Source of the DNA: an uncultured Bacteroidales bacterium
Lineage (GTDB): Bacteria > Bacteroidota > Bacteroidia > Bacteroidales > UBA932
NCBI GenBank assembly: GCA_944325765.1
Contig: CALVBH010000007.1
Location: forward strand, 1-63,771
DNA length: 63,771 nt
Direction of reading: 5' to 3'
The translations under genes and the position numbers were made by a program. Under the pieces are notes generated by a model that did no database searches, was not told the DNA's origin, and worked only from the letters and a program-made list of their open reading frames with translations. Every line of letters starts with the position of its first letter. The stretch's first letter is position 1. This document shows positions 10,101 through 18,791 of this stretch, one piece after another.

Positions 10101-11122
10101 CTGCCGCTGTCATCTTCGGTCATTTTCCCGATTACGTGGAAACTCAGCCCTTCTTCCTCTGTATCTCCTTGCCGGTAAACCGAGTATATTTGTCTGTCAG
10201 GGTTAAAATAGTTTACTCCGCCAAAGTATGAACCAAGCCATATGTTTCCTGCCCTGTCCTGTGTCAGGCAGGTGATTGATGTGTGGTTCAGGCTTCCCGG
10301 ATGATTCCGGGGTGTGTAGACTGATACTGTCCCTGATGAAGGATAGAGCTTTTTCAGCCCGGAAAATGACGCTATCCATACATTCCCTTTTTTATCCACG
10401 CAGCATTCCCTGACTGTGTCGGATGTGATGTATTTCCCTGTGACTTCCCATCCTGCATCACCTTTCTCATAATGTATCAGCCCTTTGCCATCCGTGCAAA
10501 TCCATACGCTTCTGTCTGTGTCACTGTATATGTTCAGAATACAGCACTCCGGATTTTCCGGCAGGGATTCTTCCTCCTCCGCGATTATGATTACCCCGTC
10601 TTTTTCCGTGCCTGCCCACAGTGTATTTCCTACGAATTTCAGGACACAGACCCTTGTCCCCGGATCTTTGAATTCATGGAAGATTTCCGTGCCGTTTCCG
10701 TCGGACGAAAAGATACTGTGCCCCCGGGCATAATACAATCTGTCTCCATACGTCATTGCCGATATGTTCCCTTGTACCGCCGTGGAAAAGGTCTCGGTTT
10801 TCATATCGTATGCAGATACTCCATGTGGTCCCTGGATATAGATTTTCCCGTTCCTGTCCCCGCAGATTTTCTGGACACTGTCATATAGAAGGCTGTTCCT
10901 GTTGTCTTCTTCAGTCTTGAAGTTTATTATGGAGCTTCCGTTATACAGGTTCAGCCCTTCCCTCGTACCTATCCATATGAAACCAAGTTCATCTTCATAT
11001 ATCGAGGTTACGGAGTGGTGGGTAAGTCCGTCTTCAGTTTTTATGCTGTTGAAGAAAATGTCGTTCCCTGCATATGCCACCTGGGAAACTGATATCAAAA
11101 TAGCGGTAAGGAGGCGTTTCAT
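7133..11122 (-). CDS. hybrid two-component sensor-regulator (HTCS) of the PUL
   Basis: 1329 residues, a one-protein signalling chain. A signal peptide (MKRLLTAILISVSQVAYA) is followed by about 14 periplasmic two-bladed-propeller repeats (motifs such as FIWIGTREGLNLY, IWIATEGGGVN), a Y_Y_Y domain near 680-745 and one membrane segment near 755-775. The cytoplasmic part has a histidine kinase (phosphoacceptor His806 in DISHEFKTPLT, N-box NLLSNAFKF), a receiver domain (Asp1128 in LIISDVMMPG) and a C-terminal AraC-type helix-turn-helix (about 1225-1325, IGEIADMTGFNSIAYFSKCF). It should sense an oligosaccharide in the periplasm and activate both PUL transcription units. All catalytic residues are present. 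It lies between the two lyase operons, divergent from the GH95-susCD operon. Confidence 0.95.
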   Translation of the reverse strand: MKRLLTAILISVSQVAYAGNDIFFNSIKTEDGLTHHSVTSIYEDELGFIWIGTREGLNLYNGSSIINFKTEEDNRNSLLYDSVQKICGDRNGKIYIQGPHGVSAYDMKTETFSTAVQGNISAMTYGDRLYYARGHSIFSSDGNGTEIFHEFKDPGTRVCVLKFVGNTLWAGTEKDGVIIIAEEEESLPENPECCILNIYSDTDRSVWICTDGKGLIHYEKGDAGWEVTGKYITSDTVRECCVDKKGNVWIASFSGLKKLYPSSGTVSVYTPRNHPGSLNHTSITCLTQDRAGNIWLGSYFGGVNYFNPDRQIYSVYRQGDTEEEGLSFHVIGKMTEDDSGRIWIATEGGGVNCLDRESGNIKWLNTKNSRLSDDNIKSLFWSDGILWIGTHSGLNSYDTRTQDIRTYNKDNSALPSDIVSDIIQYDGKLLVSTFRGLCLLDPETGKTTEVPELGGTGIGYTTDLLLSTDKKLWIVTGENVFSYDSGTGKTCRYFDDKTNAGYEKHCVTLCVFEDSRHDIYAATWGNGLFRFDKEKGTFEKFVSQNDGLQSNCIYGIIEVGPGKLLLSCNSGYSLLDTDTRSVTCHSTDTGMPLSSFNEYSLFLTSDGEIFMGSVDGLLAFREFDHLQEQENRVIPYRLIVNDREIKPGDATGILSEAMPYTGSIRLKADYNVFSIQFSTLNYTHGKENIYYRLNHFSDEWISTSNSKTITYSNLPAGHYELEIADRSPGSEDAGCTIGIRIVPPLYRSAAAIVLYCLVAAAVIYCFLRSWSERVRLSEEVKYEKQRLTDNEEKTRFKLDFYTDISHEFKTPLTLIVGETEMMMKYPDRLTPENYRRAANIHKNSIRLKNLIDEQIEFRKFEKDKLKLDISRNDLVNSLRDNYMLFKTTADKRGITFTFTKTVSELFVWYDSRQMQKVITNLLSNAFKFTPDGGKIDMYLQVDDDWAKFGVSDNGIGIRKEDQENVFGYYFQTSDRPLQKNASRGSGIGLALCKSIIELHHGKITLESAPCKGSKFEICLRLGKSHFSDTELNTKYGQPPEAPDIIASPASESEIEGDPAGEIKRNAESPLSSLGLERNSRILIIDDSADTLDMIKAAFGHYFDVLTASNGEEGYRMACELIPELIISDVMMPGLSGIELCRKLKTDINTCHIPVILLTADTSAQQNLKGYQYGADDYIEKPFNLTLLETRCRNLINIRHTLQEKFRAAADPDRVQALTTNEIDRKIMDKAMTIIQENINNPDFSISIFAREMGMARTNLFNKIKAITGQTPNSLIMNARLTKSSILLIEHPEMNIGEIADMTGFNSIAYFSKCFKDKYGESPQAYRKKA

Positions 11123-11146
11123 ACGTGTCTGTGCGGTTTACAATAA

Positions 11147-11164
11147 AGTCCGTACTGCCGGACT
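11147..11164. repeat. hairpin in the HTCS leader (AGTCCG...CGGACT)
   Basis: Perfect 6-base arms with a 6-base loop, inside the predicted 5' untranslated region of the regulator gene. It may be an RNA hairpin or a protein site. Confidence 0.4.
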
Positions 11165-11184
11165 ATTTCTAAAAGCGGCAGTTG

Positions 11185-11199
11185 TTTCCAGACTGGAAA
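11185..11199. promoter_or_regulatory. 15-base palindrome at the HTCS transcription start
   Basis: TTTCCAGACTGGAAA is a perfect 7+1+7 palindrome. It lies just downstream of the -7 box of the regulator gene, covering the expected first transcribed base, which is a typical operator position. Confidence 0.45.
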
Positions 11200-11205
11200 T
11201 TATAA

Positions 11206-11213
11206 CAAATATA
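11206..11213 (-). promoter_or_regulatory. -7 box of the HTCS gene (TATATTTG)
   Basis: Exact TAnnTTTG on the minus strand. The start of transcription would be near 11199, leaving a leader of about 77 bases. Confidence 0.6.
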
Positions 11214-11250
11214 ATGGATTATTTTGGTTGAGGTTCATAAGCCCGCTATG

Positions 11251-11258
11251 TAAATTTG
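11251..11258 (+). promoter_or_regulatory. -7 box of the GH95-susCD operon (TAAATTTG)
   Basis: Exact TAnnTTTG, 28 bases before the GH95 ATG, with a TTG 20 bases upstream (11228-11230) as a possible -33 element. Confidence 0.6.
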
Positions 11259-11285
11259 AAATGCATTTCCAATAACGCATAATTT

Positions 11286-13838
11286 ATGAAAGCCACATTA
11301 TCGTTTGTCTTGTCTGTCGTCTTTTGCACCCTGTTGCCGGCAAAAGAGAATATCGGTCTGTTTTACGATTGTCCGGCAAGTCATTGGGGCGAAGCCCTGC
11401 CATTAGGCAACGGACATTTGGGCGCGATGGATTTCGGGAATCCGGCAAGAGATCATTTCGCTCTGAACGAAAAGACTCTCTGGTCCGGTTATCCGCAGTC
11501 CGGACTGAATGACAGGTGTCGGGATGCTATTCCTCTTATAAGGAAATATATAGATGCAGGAGCATACAGGGAAGCGGCGGACTTGTGGATTTATAATTGT
11601 CAGGGGCCGTATACTGCCAGATATCTGCCGATGGCCGATCTGTATGTGAATATGCGGAATCCGGATAATGTGAATTTCGTTTCCCGGGAATTGGATATTT
11701 CCGACGCAGTGTCGTATGTAGATTTCACAGTCGGCGGATACCGATGCCGGAGGACGGCATTTGTTTCCTATCCTGACAAGGTCCTTGTAATAAGATACGA
11801 AGCTGGCGGAAATCCTGTACTGGATCTTGACCTGTCGTTCTCGTCAAAACTTCGCAATCGGGTGCGGACGGAAGGGAATGATTGTCTGATACTTGACGGT
11901 CAGGCTCCGAGTTATGTCCCGTTTTACGAGAAAGACTCTACATTGATCCGTTATGAACCCGAGTCCGGCAAAGGGCTGAGATTTCAAGTGGCGGCCAGCG
12001 TAATGTCCGATACAGGAGAAATATCTGCATCAGAGGACGGACAGACTGTCAGTGTCCGCAATGCCGGAACCGTGACCATATTCCTGTCCGCAGCTACCAA
12101 TTATGTGGCGTTCGACAGATATCCGGAATACGACCCCGATTATATAGAAAACAGGACTATGTCTTGTATCAGTGCTGCCCGAAACAGGGGCTATCACTCT
12201 CTTGAGCTGCGCCATATCGAGGATTACAGGTCACTGTTTGACAGGACCGGTATTCAGATCGGAAGCAGGCCTGTAGGCAGGACCGATGTGAAGGAACTTT
12301 TCAGCGCCCGTAACAGGAATACGTCCATCGATTATCTCAGCGCCCTGCTTTTCCAGTATGGCCGGTATCTGACCATAGCATCATCACGTCCGGGAAGCCT
12401 GCCATCGAATCTGCAGGGAATCTGGAATGACGCCTTGGTGCCCAAGTGGGGATGCAACTATACCGTGGATATGAATACGGAGATGAATTACTGGCTCACG
12501 GAACTCACGAATATACCTGAATGCCATGTGCCTTTGCTCGATTTCATAGAGGATCTGGCCGTAAGCGGAGAAAAGACCGCGAAATACAACTATGGCATCG
12601 ATAAAGGCTGGATGCTCCACAGTAATACCGATGCATGGGCACAGACAGTGCCGCAGGGCGGTTTTGACAGCGATTATGAGGTGCGGGCTGCCAAATGGAC
12701 CTGTTGGCCCATGGCAGGATTGTGGATAGCGCAGCACCTGTGGGAGCATTATGATTTCAACAGGGATGAGAATTATCTGCGATTCTATGCCTATCCGTTG
12801 ATGAAAGGCGCTGCCGAGTTCGCCCTGAACTGGATGTACAAGGATTCTGTTACAGGGTATTATGTGACGAGCCCTTCTACATCTCCGGAAAACCGTTTCC
12901 TTTACACCGACGGTTACGGCAAGCAGCAGTATGGCGAACTTTGCAAGGCTCCTACCATGGATATGTCCCTGATTTGGGACAGTTTTACCAGCTGTATCGA
13001 AGCATCGGAGATTCTGGGTATCGACGAGGAATTCAGGGATACTCTGGAATACAGGCTTTCGGAACTTACTCCGCTTTCCATCGGCAAATACGGGCAGCTG
13101 ATGGAATGGTCTGAGGACTATGAGGAAGCCGAAGTCAATCACAGGCATTTCGCCCATCTGTTCGGGCTGCATCCCGGACGGCAGATTGTCCCGAGAAGGG
13201 ATCCGGTGCTGGCGGCTGCCGCGGCGAATTCCCTCACGAGACGTGGCGATGACGGTCCGGCATTTTCCACTGCCTGGAAGATGTGTATGTGGAGCCGTCT
13301 CGAAGACGGGGACAGGGCCTTGTCGATTCTGGAGAAGTATCTGGCCGATGTCGATTTCGGGATAGAGAAGGAGGGGATGTATCCCAATCTGTTCGTTGCC
13401 TATCCTCCTGTACAGATAGACGGGAATGCCGGACTTGTCGCCGGTGTGGCAGAGATGCTCCTGCAAAGTCAGAACGGAGAAATATTCGTACTTCCGGCGT
13501 TGCCGGGAAAATGGAGTTCCGGGAATGTGAGCGGATTGAAAGCCCGCGGAAATTTCGAAGTATCGTTTTCATGGAAGAGGAATGCATTGGAAGCGATGAC
13601 ACTCAGGTCTCTTTCGGGAGGTGACTGCCTGATACGTTCACGCTGGCCGATTTATTCTGCGGACACGGATATCGAAGAAATGCCGGAAGACAGCCGTTAT
13701 TCGGAATACCCGAAGTCCGGATACAGGGTATCCGGCAATGTCCGTGTGGAGCCTATGGAGTTCGGCAGGACCTATCTTTATAGAGTACGGACAGAAAAAG
13801 GCGGACAATATACTTTTACAACCAAAACCAAACACTAA
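11286..13838 (+). CDS. glycoside hydrolase family 95 (alpha-L-fucosidase or alpha-L-galactosidase type)
   Basis: 850 residues with a signal peptide (cleavage near LLPA). The N-terminal beta-sandwich begins EALPLGNGHLGAMDFG, the signature opening of GH95, followed by LNEKTLWSG. The alpha/alpha-barrel holds SPSTSPEN with Glu535 and QIDGNAGLVAGVAEMLLQS with Asp712, matching the acid Glu566 and Asp766 of the Bifidobacterium enzyme AfcA. The segment TVDMNTEMNYW puts Asp395 where AfcA has Asn421, while Asn397 (Asn423) is kept. Family members invert the anomeric centre while removing alpha-1,2-linked L-fucose or L-galactose. First gene of the rightward PUL operon, 8 bases before susC. It should act in the periplasm on imported oligosaccharides. 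Confidence 0.88.
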   Translation: MKATLSFVLSVVFCTLLPAKENIGLFYDCPASHWGEALPLGNGHLGAMDFGNPARDHFALNEKTLWSGYPQSGLNDRCRDAIPLIRKYIDAGAYREAADLWIYNCQGPYTARYLPMADLYVNMRNPDNVNFVSRELDISDAVSYVDFTVGGYRCRRTAFVSYPDKVLVIRYEAGGNPVLDLDLSFSSKLRNRVRTEGNDCLILDGQAPSYVPFYEKDSTLIRYEPESGKGLRFQVAASVMSDTGEISASEDGQTVSVRNAGTVTIFLSAATNYVAFDRYPEYDPDYIENRTMSCISAARNRGYHSLELRHIEDYRSLFDRTGIQIGSRPVGRTDVKELFSARNRNTSIDYLSALLFQYGRYLTIASSRPGSLPSNLQGIWNDALVPKWGCNYTVDMNTEMNYWLTELTNIPECHVPLLDFIEDLAVSGEKTAKYNYGIDKGWMLHSNTDAWAQTVPQGGFDSDYEVRAAKWTCWPMAGLWIAQHLWEHYDFNRDENYLRFYAYPLMKGAAEFALNWMYKDSVTGYYVTSPSTSPENRFLYTDGYGKQQYGELCKAPTMDMSLIWDSFTSCIEASEILGIDEEFRDTLEYRLSELTPLSIGKYGQLMEWSEDYEEAEVNHRHFAHLFGLHPGRQIVPRRDPVLAAAAANSLTRRGDDGPAFSTAWKMCMWSRLEDGDRALSILEKYLADVDFGIEKEGMYPNLFVAYPPVQIDGNAGLVAGVAEMLLQSQNGEIFVLPALPGKWSSGNVSGLKARGNFEVSFSWKRNALEAMTLRSLSGGDCLIRSRWPIYSADTDIEEMPEDSRYSEYPKSGYRVSGNVRVEPMEFGRTYLYRVRTEKGGQYTFTTKTKH

Positions 13839-13846
13839 ATGCTATT

Positions 13847-16800
13847 ATGAAAGCACTGAATTCAGTGACAAGGCTATTCGCGTGTCTCGCATTGCTTTTC
13901 GTCTATGGCGGATTGCGGGCACAGCAGACCGTTACCGGAACAGTTAACGACAGTTCCGGACAGCCGCTTGTAGGTGTTGCCGTCCATATCCAAGGTAGCG
14001 GGACTGGAGGTACGGTGACAGATGCGGACGGACAATTCTCGCTTCCTGGAGTGTCGTCCGGTGCGATTCTGGAGTTTCACAGTTTAGGCTACAAGACCCT
14101 GTCTGTAAAGGCTGTGACGACCGGAATGATGAGTGTGGTCATGGATGAAGACAACCTGTATCTTGACGAAATCATAGTGGTCGGCTATTCCGACATAAAA
14201 AGACGCGACCTTACGGGGTCGGTAGGTCGGGTGGATATGTCCGAGGTGGCTAAAGTTTCAGTAGGGAACTTCGATGAGGCACTTGCCGGACGCGTGGCAG
14301 GGGTTCAGGTAAGTTCCTCGGAAGGTATGCCTGGAGCCGCTATGAACATAGTCATAAGAGGCAACAACTCCCTTACCCAGGACAATACTCCTCTGTATGT
14401 CATAGATGGATTCCCGAGCGAAGACCCTGAAATCGCGTCTACTCTGTCTCCGGCCGATATCCAGTCTATCGATATACTGAAAGATGCTTCAGCCACAGCC
14501 ATTTACGGTGCGAGAGGCGCCAATGGCGTCATCATGATAACGACGAAGAAGGGCGAAGCGGGAAAGATGAAGATTTCGTACAATATGACATCCGGGGTCC
14601 AGGTGATTTCCAAAACGATGGAAATGATGGATGCCTATGAGTTTGTCAGGCTTCAGGAGGAACTGATGACCGAATCTGAAATAACATCGTCCAATGGCGG
14701 ATATTTCCAGACATACAATGGCAGGACTTGGACTCTGGATGATTACAGGAATATAGAACAGTATGACTGGCAGAAATTCATATTCCATCCTGCGTTCAAG
14801 CAGAACCACAATGTATCTGTGAGCGGCGGTTCCAATGACATACGGTACAATGCTTCGTTCAACTATTATGATCAGGATGGTATAGTGATTGAGTCCAATT
14901 ACCGTAAAATCAACGGCAGGGCGAATATGATTATGAAAAGGAACCGGCTTACGGTGAATCTTGCCGTGAACTACTCGAATACGGTTTCCTCGGGTGCCAG
15001 TCCGTCACAGAACAATTCCTCCGGTATGAACAATCTTTTTTACAGTGTGCTCGGTTACCGTCCGGTCACGGAACCCAATGTCCCGCTGTCATCTCTGATG
15101 ACCAATATTATGGACGAGTCCGTAGACCAGCTTGTGGATTACCGGTTCAATCCGGTATTGTCATTGAAAAACGAGTACAGCAAAAGAATCGTTTCCTCGT
15201 TCAATGTGAATTCCTATATCGAATATGAATTTGTCAAAGGCCTGAAACTGAAAATATCCGGCATCTATACGGCGGAAGACAGGCGGACGGAAATTTTCAA
15301 TAATTCCAAGACAAAAAGCGGGTATCCCGGTTCCGTCAATGGTGTTAATGCCGCCCTGAATACGAACAGACGCGATGTCTGGCTGAACGAGAACACGATA
15401 AGCTACAGTACGGTGTTCGGAAAACTGCACAATTTCAGTGCACTTGCAGGTATAACATTGCAGTCTTACAGAGACAAGGCAAATGCCACGAGTTATAAGG
15501 CGATACCGTATGAAAGTCTCGGAATGGCCGGAATAGCTATGGGTGAACTCTCCAATTCATCCTCAGGCATATCCCAGAATACTCTGATGTCGTATATAGC
15601 CAGGGTGAACTACAATTATGCTTCGAAATACTACCTGACGGCAACATTCAGGGCGGACGGTTCTTCGAAGTTTTCCCGGAAAAACAGATGGGGCTTTTTC
15701 CCGTCGGTCTCTGCCGCCTGGACTATCTCGAACGAAAATTTCTTCAGACCGGTAAAGAGAGTCGTCAATGATTTGAAGTTAAGGGTCGGCTGGGGACAGA
15801 CAGGAAACAACAGGATCGGGGATTATGACAGATTCGCATTGCTCGATATGAATTATTTCAATTCCGGAGTCTATTCGGCCTCAAACGGTCTTATCCATTC
15901 TGTATATCCGGAAAACAACAACCCTTCCAACGTCGGAGTTTCGCCTACCAATCTTGCTAATGACGATTTGAGATGGGAAACTACCACCCAGACGAATATC
16001 GGTCTTGATGTGTCCCTGCTGGGCAGTAGAATAAATCTTGTGGTGGATGTCTATGACAAGAAGACGACAGATTTGCTTTATGATACGGAACTCCCGCTTA
16101 CTTCAGGTTATGGCGGAGCCATGAAGAATATCGGCGCGGTAGGCAACAGGGGGCTGGAAATAACAGTCAATACCGTGAATATAGACAAGGGGGATTTCAG
16201 GTGGACCACGAATTTCAATATAGCATTCAACCGTAACAGGGTCATAGCATTGGCGGAAGGAGTGTCGGCAAAGACTTCTATGGCTGCGTTCGACAATAAC
16301 TTCAACGGTACGCCGAGTTATATCGCCAAGGTCGGTTATCCTATGGGGATGATGTACGGCTATATTTTCGAGGGTACGTACAAACTGGATGATTTCGACA
16401 TGGTCGGCAGCAACTACGTCCTGAAAAGCGGTGTGCCGTATTTTTCTTCTGACGGCAGGGAAAAGGTCCAGCCAGGCTGGCCGAAATACCGGGATTTGAA
16501 CGGGGACGGGGTGATAGATACTGATGACAGGACGATTATAGGACGTGGCGAACCAGTACATACCGGAGGATTTACCAATGCCTTTCAGTGGAAAGGCTGG
16601 GATCTGAGCATATTTCTCCAGTGGAGCTATGGCAACGATATCCTAAATGCCAATAGACTGGTTTTCGAAACCACTTTCAACCACCGGAAGAATCTCAACC
16701 AGTTTGCCTCGTTCGCTGACAGATGGTCGCTTGAAAACCAGGACAGCGATATGCCTGCTGTCAATTCTTCTGCCGGGAATCTGGCGTTTTCATCGCGAGT

Positions 16801-17053
16801 TATAGAAGACGGTTCATATCTGAGGATAAAGGATATCGTATTCGGATATACTTTCCCGGAGCGGTGGATGAAAAAGGCCAGAATCATAAAGCTGCGACTC
16901 TATGCATCTATACAGAATCTGTACACGTTTACATCTTATTCCGGCTATGATCCGGAAGTGTCTGTCAGAAACACTTCCCTGACTCCAGGACTTGATTATT
17001 CCGCTTACCCCAGGGCGGTAAACTACAATTTCGGACTAAACCTGACTTTTTAA
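13847..17053 (+). CDS. susC: SusC-like TonB-dependent outer-membrane transporter
   Basis: 1068 residues. After the signal peptide (ends GGLRAQ) comes a carboxypeptidase-regulatory-like domain (VTGTVNDSSGQPLVGVAV, about 27-105), then the TonB-interacting stretch and the plug (LAGRVAGVQV, VIRGNNSL, TPLYVIDGFP, SIDILKDASATAIYGARGANGVI; about 125-245), then a 22-strand-type barrel ending in the aromatic LNLTF. It imports oligosaccharides together with the SusD lid using TonB energy. It lies between GH95 (8 bases) and susD (10 bases), so it belongs to one transcript. Length and motif order are normal for the family. Confidence 0.96.
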   Translation: MKALNSVTRLFACLALLFVYGGLRAQQTVTGTVNDSSGQPLVGVAVHIQGSGTGGTVTDADGQFSLPGVSSGAILEFHSLGYKTLSVKAVTTGMMSVVMDEDNLYLDEIIVVGYSDIKRRDLTGSVGRVDMSEVAKVSVGNFDEALAGRVAGVQVSSSEGMPGAAMNIVIRGNNSLTQDNTPLYVIDGFPSEDPEIASTLSPADIQSIDILKDASATAIYGARGANGVIMITTKKGEAGKMKISYNMTSGVQVISKTMEMMDAYEFVRLQEELMTESEITSSNGGYFQTYNGRTWTLDDYRNIEQYDWQKFIFHPAFKQNHNVSVSGGSNDIRYNASFNYYDQDGIVIESNYRKINGRANMIMKRNRLTVNLAVNYSNTVSSGASPSQNNSSGMNNLFYSVLGYRPVTEPNVPLSSLMTNIMDESVDQLVDYRFNPVLSLKNEYSKRIVSSFNVNSYIEYEFVKGLKLKISGIYTAEDRRTEIFNNSKTKSGYPGSVNGVNAALNTNRRDVWLNENTISYSTVFGKLHNFSALAGITLQSYRDKANATSYKAIPYESLGMAGIAMGELSNSSSGISQNTLMSYIARVNYNYASKYYLTATFRADGSSKFSRKNRWGFFPSVSAAWTISNENFFRPVKRVVNDLKLRVGWGQTGNNRIGDYDRFALLDMNYFNSGVYSASNGLIHSVYPENNNPSNVGVSPTNLANDDLRWETTTQTNIGLDVSLLGSRINLVVDVYDKKTTDLLYDTELPLTSGYGGAMKNIGAVGNRGLEITVNTVNIDKGDFRWTTNFNIAFNRNRVIALAEGVSAKTSMAAFDNNFNGTPSYIAKVGYPMGMMYGYIFEGTYKLDDFDMVGSNYVLKSGVPYFSSDGREKVQPGWPKYRDLNGDGVIDTDDRTIIGRGEPVHTGGFTNAFQWKGWDLSIFLQWSYGNDILNANRLVFETTFNHRKNLNQFASFADRWSLENQDSDMPAVNSSAGNLAFSSRVIEDGSYLRIKDIVFGYTFPERWMKKARIIKLRLYASIQNLYTFTSYSGYDPEVSVRNTSLTPGLDYSAYPRAVNYNFGLNLTF

Positions 17054-17063
17054 TCAGAAGAAT

Positions 17064-18779
17064 ATGAAATACAATAAACTTGTAACGGTGATACTGTCAG
17101 TTTTGTTCGTGGGTTCCTGTGATTTTCTGGAACTGAGACCGAACGAACTGACTCCGGAAACCTTTTATAATACGGAAGAAGACTTGCGGAAAGCATTGCT
17201 CGGTGTGTATTCTCCGTTGATGCAGGAACCGTTTTACGGGGAAAATTATGTGGTATGCCATGCTGGAGGCGATGATTTGTGCTTCTACCAAAGAAGCCAG
17301 ACACGCACGACGATGACTTTTGCTCTGGCCAATTCTTCCGCTCCGGAAATCCTGACTTTCTGGAGAATCTGCTATGAAGGCATAAACAGGGCCAATACAT
17401 TGCTTGAAAACGCAGACAGGGTGAGCGAAATATCGGAAGAGACCCGGGCGAGGTTTAAGGCAGAGGCTTATTTCCTCAGATCATTCTACTATTTCAATCT
17501 GGTCCAGTTCTGGGGTGACGTACCGTTGGTGCTCGAGGCTACGCATTCTGTCGAAGGTCTGGCTGTCGCCAGGACCGACAAGGAAAAAGTCTATGATCGC
17601 CTGATATCCGATATAGCGGATAATATTGAATATCTGCCTACGGCTCTTGAGGTCGAGACACCGGAGCGCATATCTCAGACTGCTGCCATGGGCATTCTTG
17701 CCAGAATATGGCTTTTCAGGGCGGGAGAGCATTTCAGGGATAACAAACCGGCCGACGAACATACGCAAGAATGCTTCAGACAGGCCAGGTACTGGGCGAA
17801 TGAAGTTTACCGGACAGGGATACACGATTTGGCTGATGAATACCCGCAGGTGTTCATCGATCTGGCTTCCGACAAATACAACAGTACGGGAAAACTGGAA
17901 AGTATGTGGGAAATCGCCATGGCCGGGAACCGCTTGAACGATGTGGAATATTCGGCAGGAAAAATAGGCAGTACGATGGGATTCGGATCCGGGCGTGACA
18001 ATTCGGGAGATGCCGCATATTCCACTCTTACCGGAATGGCCAATCCGGGCTATAGCCAGCTTTGTTTCTTCAGTTCCCTGAAACTGTACAGGATGTATTA
18101 TGAGGATGATCCGGAGAATGTCGACAGGGAGAGGGGGGACTGGAACATCGCCCCGTATTCCTATGTTTACGGGGATGATCCGAATGACAATACAGTACTC
18201 GGACGCCTGTATTATTATGGATTGAAACCGGATGGGATGGATTATACGGCGGACGGCTATCCATGCACGGAAAGGACTGAAGCCGAATCCGCGAACAAGG
18301 TCCGCGCCATCGGCAAATTCTACAGGGAGTACGAAACCGTGACACCTAAAAGCAAATTCTACACTCCCATAAATTTCCCTGTATTGAGATACAGCGATGT
18401 GCTGCTGATGCTTGCTGAAGCGGAAAATGAACTTGGCGGTCCCACGAAACTGGCATATGACTGCATAAATGAAGTCCGTGAACGTGCAGGCCTGAATCCC
18501 TTGTCCGGACTGGATCAGGACAGTTTCCGTCAGAAACTGCAGGACGAGCGGGCTATGGAACTCGCTTTCGAGGGACTGCGCAGATGGGATCTGATACGCT
18601 GGGGTACTTTTTTCACTACAATGAGGGCGATGAGTGCCTATGTTGAGGACGATGCCTGGGCGAATGTCTATAAATACGCCGAGGCATATTATCAGGTAAG
18701 GGAGTATGATGTTTACTTTCCGATTCCTGACTGGGAACTGTCAGTAAACAAACTGATGAAGCAGAATCCGGGTTGGTAA
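17064..18779 (+). CDS. susD: SusD-like glycan-binding lipoprotein
   Basis: 571 residues, a surface lipoprotein with the acylated Cys in FVGSCDFLEL near residue 19. TPETFYNTEEDLRKALLGVYSPL is the usual SusD start, and a TPR-type helical body follows. The C-terminal RERAGLNPLSGLDQDSFRQ and LAFEGLRRWDLIRWG segments are the conserved RagB/SusD end. It captures the polymer fragment and closes over the partner transporter. It directly follows susC and precedes the DUF5017 lipoprotein by 12 bases. Confidence 0.96.
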   Translation: MKYNKLVTVILSVLFVGSCDFLELRPNELTPETFYNTEEDLRKALLGVYSPLMQEPFYGENYVVCHAGGDDLCFYQRSQTRTTMTFALANSSAPEILTFWRICYEGINRANTLLENADRVSEISEETRARFKAEAYFLRSFYYFNLVQFWGDVPLVLEATHSVEGLAVARTDKEKVYDRLISDIADNIEYLPTALEVETPERISQTAAMGILARIWLFRAGEHFRDNKPADEHTQECFRQARYWANEVYRTGIHDLADEYPQVFIDLASDKYNSTGKLESMWEIAMAGNRLNDVEYSAGKIGSTMGFGSGRDNSGDAAYSTLTGMANPGYSQLCFFSSLKLYRMYYEDDPENVDRERGDWNIAPYSYVYGDDPNDNTVLGRLYYYGLKPDGMDYTADGYPCTERTEAESANKVRAIGKFYREYETVTPKSKFYTPINFPVLRYSDVLLMLAEAENELGGPTKLAYDCINEVRERAGLNPLSGLDQDSFRQKLQDERAMELAFEGLRRWDLIRWGTFFTTMRAMSAYVEDDAWANVYKYAEAYYQVREYDVYFPIPDWELSVNKLMKQNPGW

Positions 18780-18791
18780 AAATCTAACGTT

